A DNA stretch of 6,460 bases from an uncultured Nitrospinaceae bacterium. Its GTDB lineage: Bacteria; Nitrospinota; Nitrospinia; Nitrospinales; VA-1. The stretch spans positions 1 through 6,460 of the forward strand of contig CAJJDL010000092.1 in assembly GCA_905182935.1 (NCBI GenBank), given 5' to 3'. Position numbers and translations under genes: made by a program. Each line of letters starts with the position of its first letter. Position 1 is the stretch's first letter. The notes beneath the pieces are model-generated. The model was not told where the DNA came from. It did not search any database and saw only the letters and a program-made list of their open reading frames with translations. Positions 6,227 through 6,460 of this stretch are shown piece by piece.

Positions 6227-6364
6227 ATGGATAAATTAATACGGTTTCTTTTCTGGATTTTCTCTATTTGGGTGTTATTACATGGTTTTATGAAGTTCTA
6301 CCCAGAATATGCAACCCAACTTCCCTACCCGATCTATTCTCTTTTATACCTGCTGACTCAATAA
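6227..6364 (+). CDS. Possible small hydrophobic protein, 45 residues, weakly supported
   Basis: ATG at 6227 to TAA at 6362-6364. The product is strongly hydrophobic: MDKLIRFLFWIFSIWVLLHGF forms one likely membrane segment, a central KFYPEYATQLPYP stretch is polar and proline-containing, and a second hydrophobic run (IYSLLYLL) precedes the end. It has no ribosome-binding site. It starts 31 bases from the divergent 50-residue ORF. A competing frame (6268-6453, TTG start, 61 codons) overlaps most of it, and only one of the two is likely real, if either is. I recognise no family. From 6365 to the window end nothing else is supported. Confidence 0.25.
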   Translation: MDKLIRFLFWIFSIWVLLHGFMKFYPEYATQLPYPIYSLLYLLTQ

Positions 6365-6460
6365 TTATACTACGAGAAAATAACGCTACCTACACTACTA
6401 TAAAAAACCTCTTAGCTTCCTATCATACTAATTATTTACTACTGAAGGGATAGATCTTGC

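Overview
The window reads as an AT-rich bacterial chromosome segment with ordinary housekeeping and transport genes. A secreted FKBP-type prolyl isomerase with a classical signal peptide and two OppD/OppF-type ATPases point to a diderm (Gram-negative-type) bacterium. The phylum cannot be fixed from the sequence. The large protease is of the 'plant/Chlamydia-like' PreP type, which is scattered over many bacterial phyla, and the exonuclease is closest in motif pattern to the Bacillus ExoA subtype, so neither settles the lineage.

Layout: (i) 1-2280, minus strand: the N-terminal 760 codons of a PreP-like M16C zinc metallopeptidase whose C-terminus lies beyond the left edge. (ii) 2399-3175, minus strand: complete exodeoxyribonuclease III (ExoA/Xth), 118 bp upstream of the protease gene and in the same direction. 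(iii) 3176-3406: a divergent, very AT-rich promoter region with phased inverted repeats next to a perfect TATAAT box. (iv) 3407-5364, plus strand: two translationally coupled genes (4-bp ATGA overlap) for the ATPases of an oligopeptide/dipeptide ABC importer, with no permease or binding-protein genes beside them. (v) 5406-5831, minus strand: periplasmic FKBP-type peptidyl-prolyl isomerase, convergent with oppF, behind a 20-bp near-palindrome at its putative -10. (vi) 5832-6460: no large gene. It holds inverted repeats, a previously unlisted 50-residue single-membrane-segment ORF with a good ribosome-binding site (6043-6195, minus), and a divergent, weakly supported 45-residue hydrophobic ORF (6227-6364, plus).

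A loose functional theme is peptide and protein handling: import of peptides (OppDF), their degradation (PreP-type oligopeptidase) and folding in the envelope (FKBP). The genes lie in several transcription units, so this is proximity rather than a demonstrated system. No mobile element, CRISPR array, tRNA or rRNA was seen. I found no convincing new multi-gene system. The items most worth a second look are the orphan oppDF pair with identical cysteine quartets in both ATPases, the operator-like repeats sharing AATGAT/ATCATT half-sites before oppDF and the FKBP gene, and the small membrane protein.
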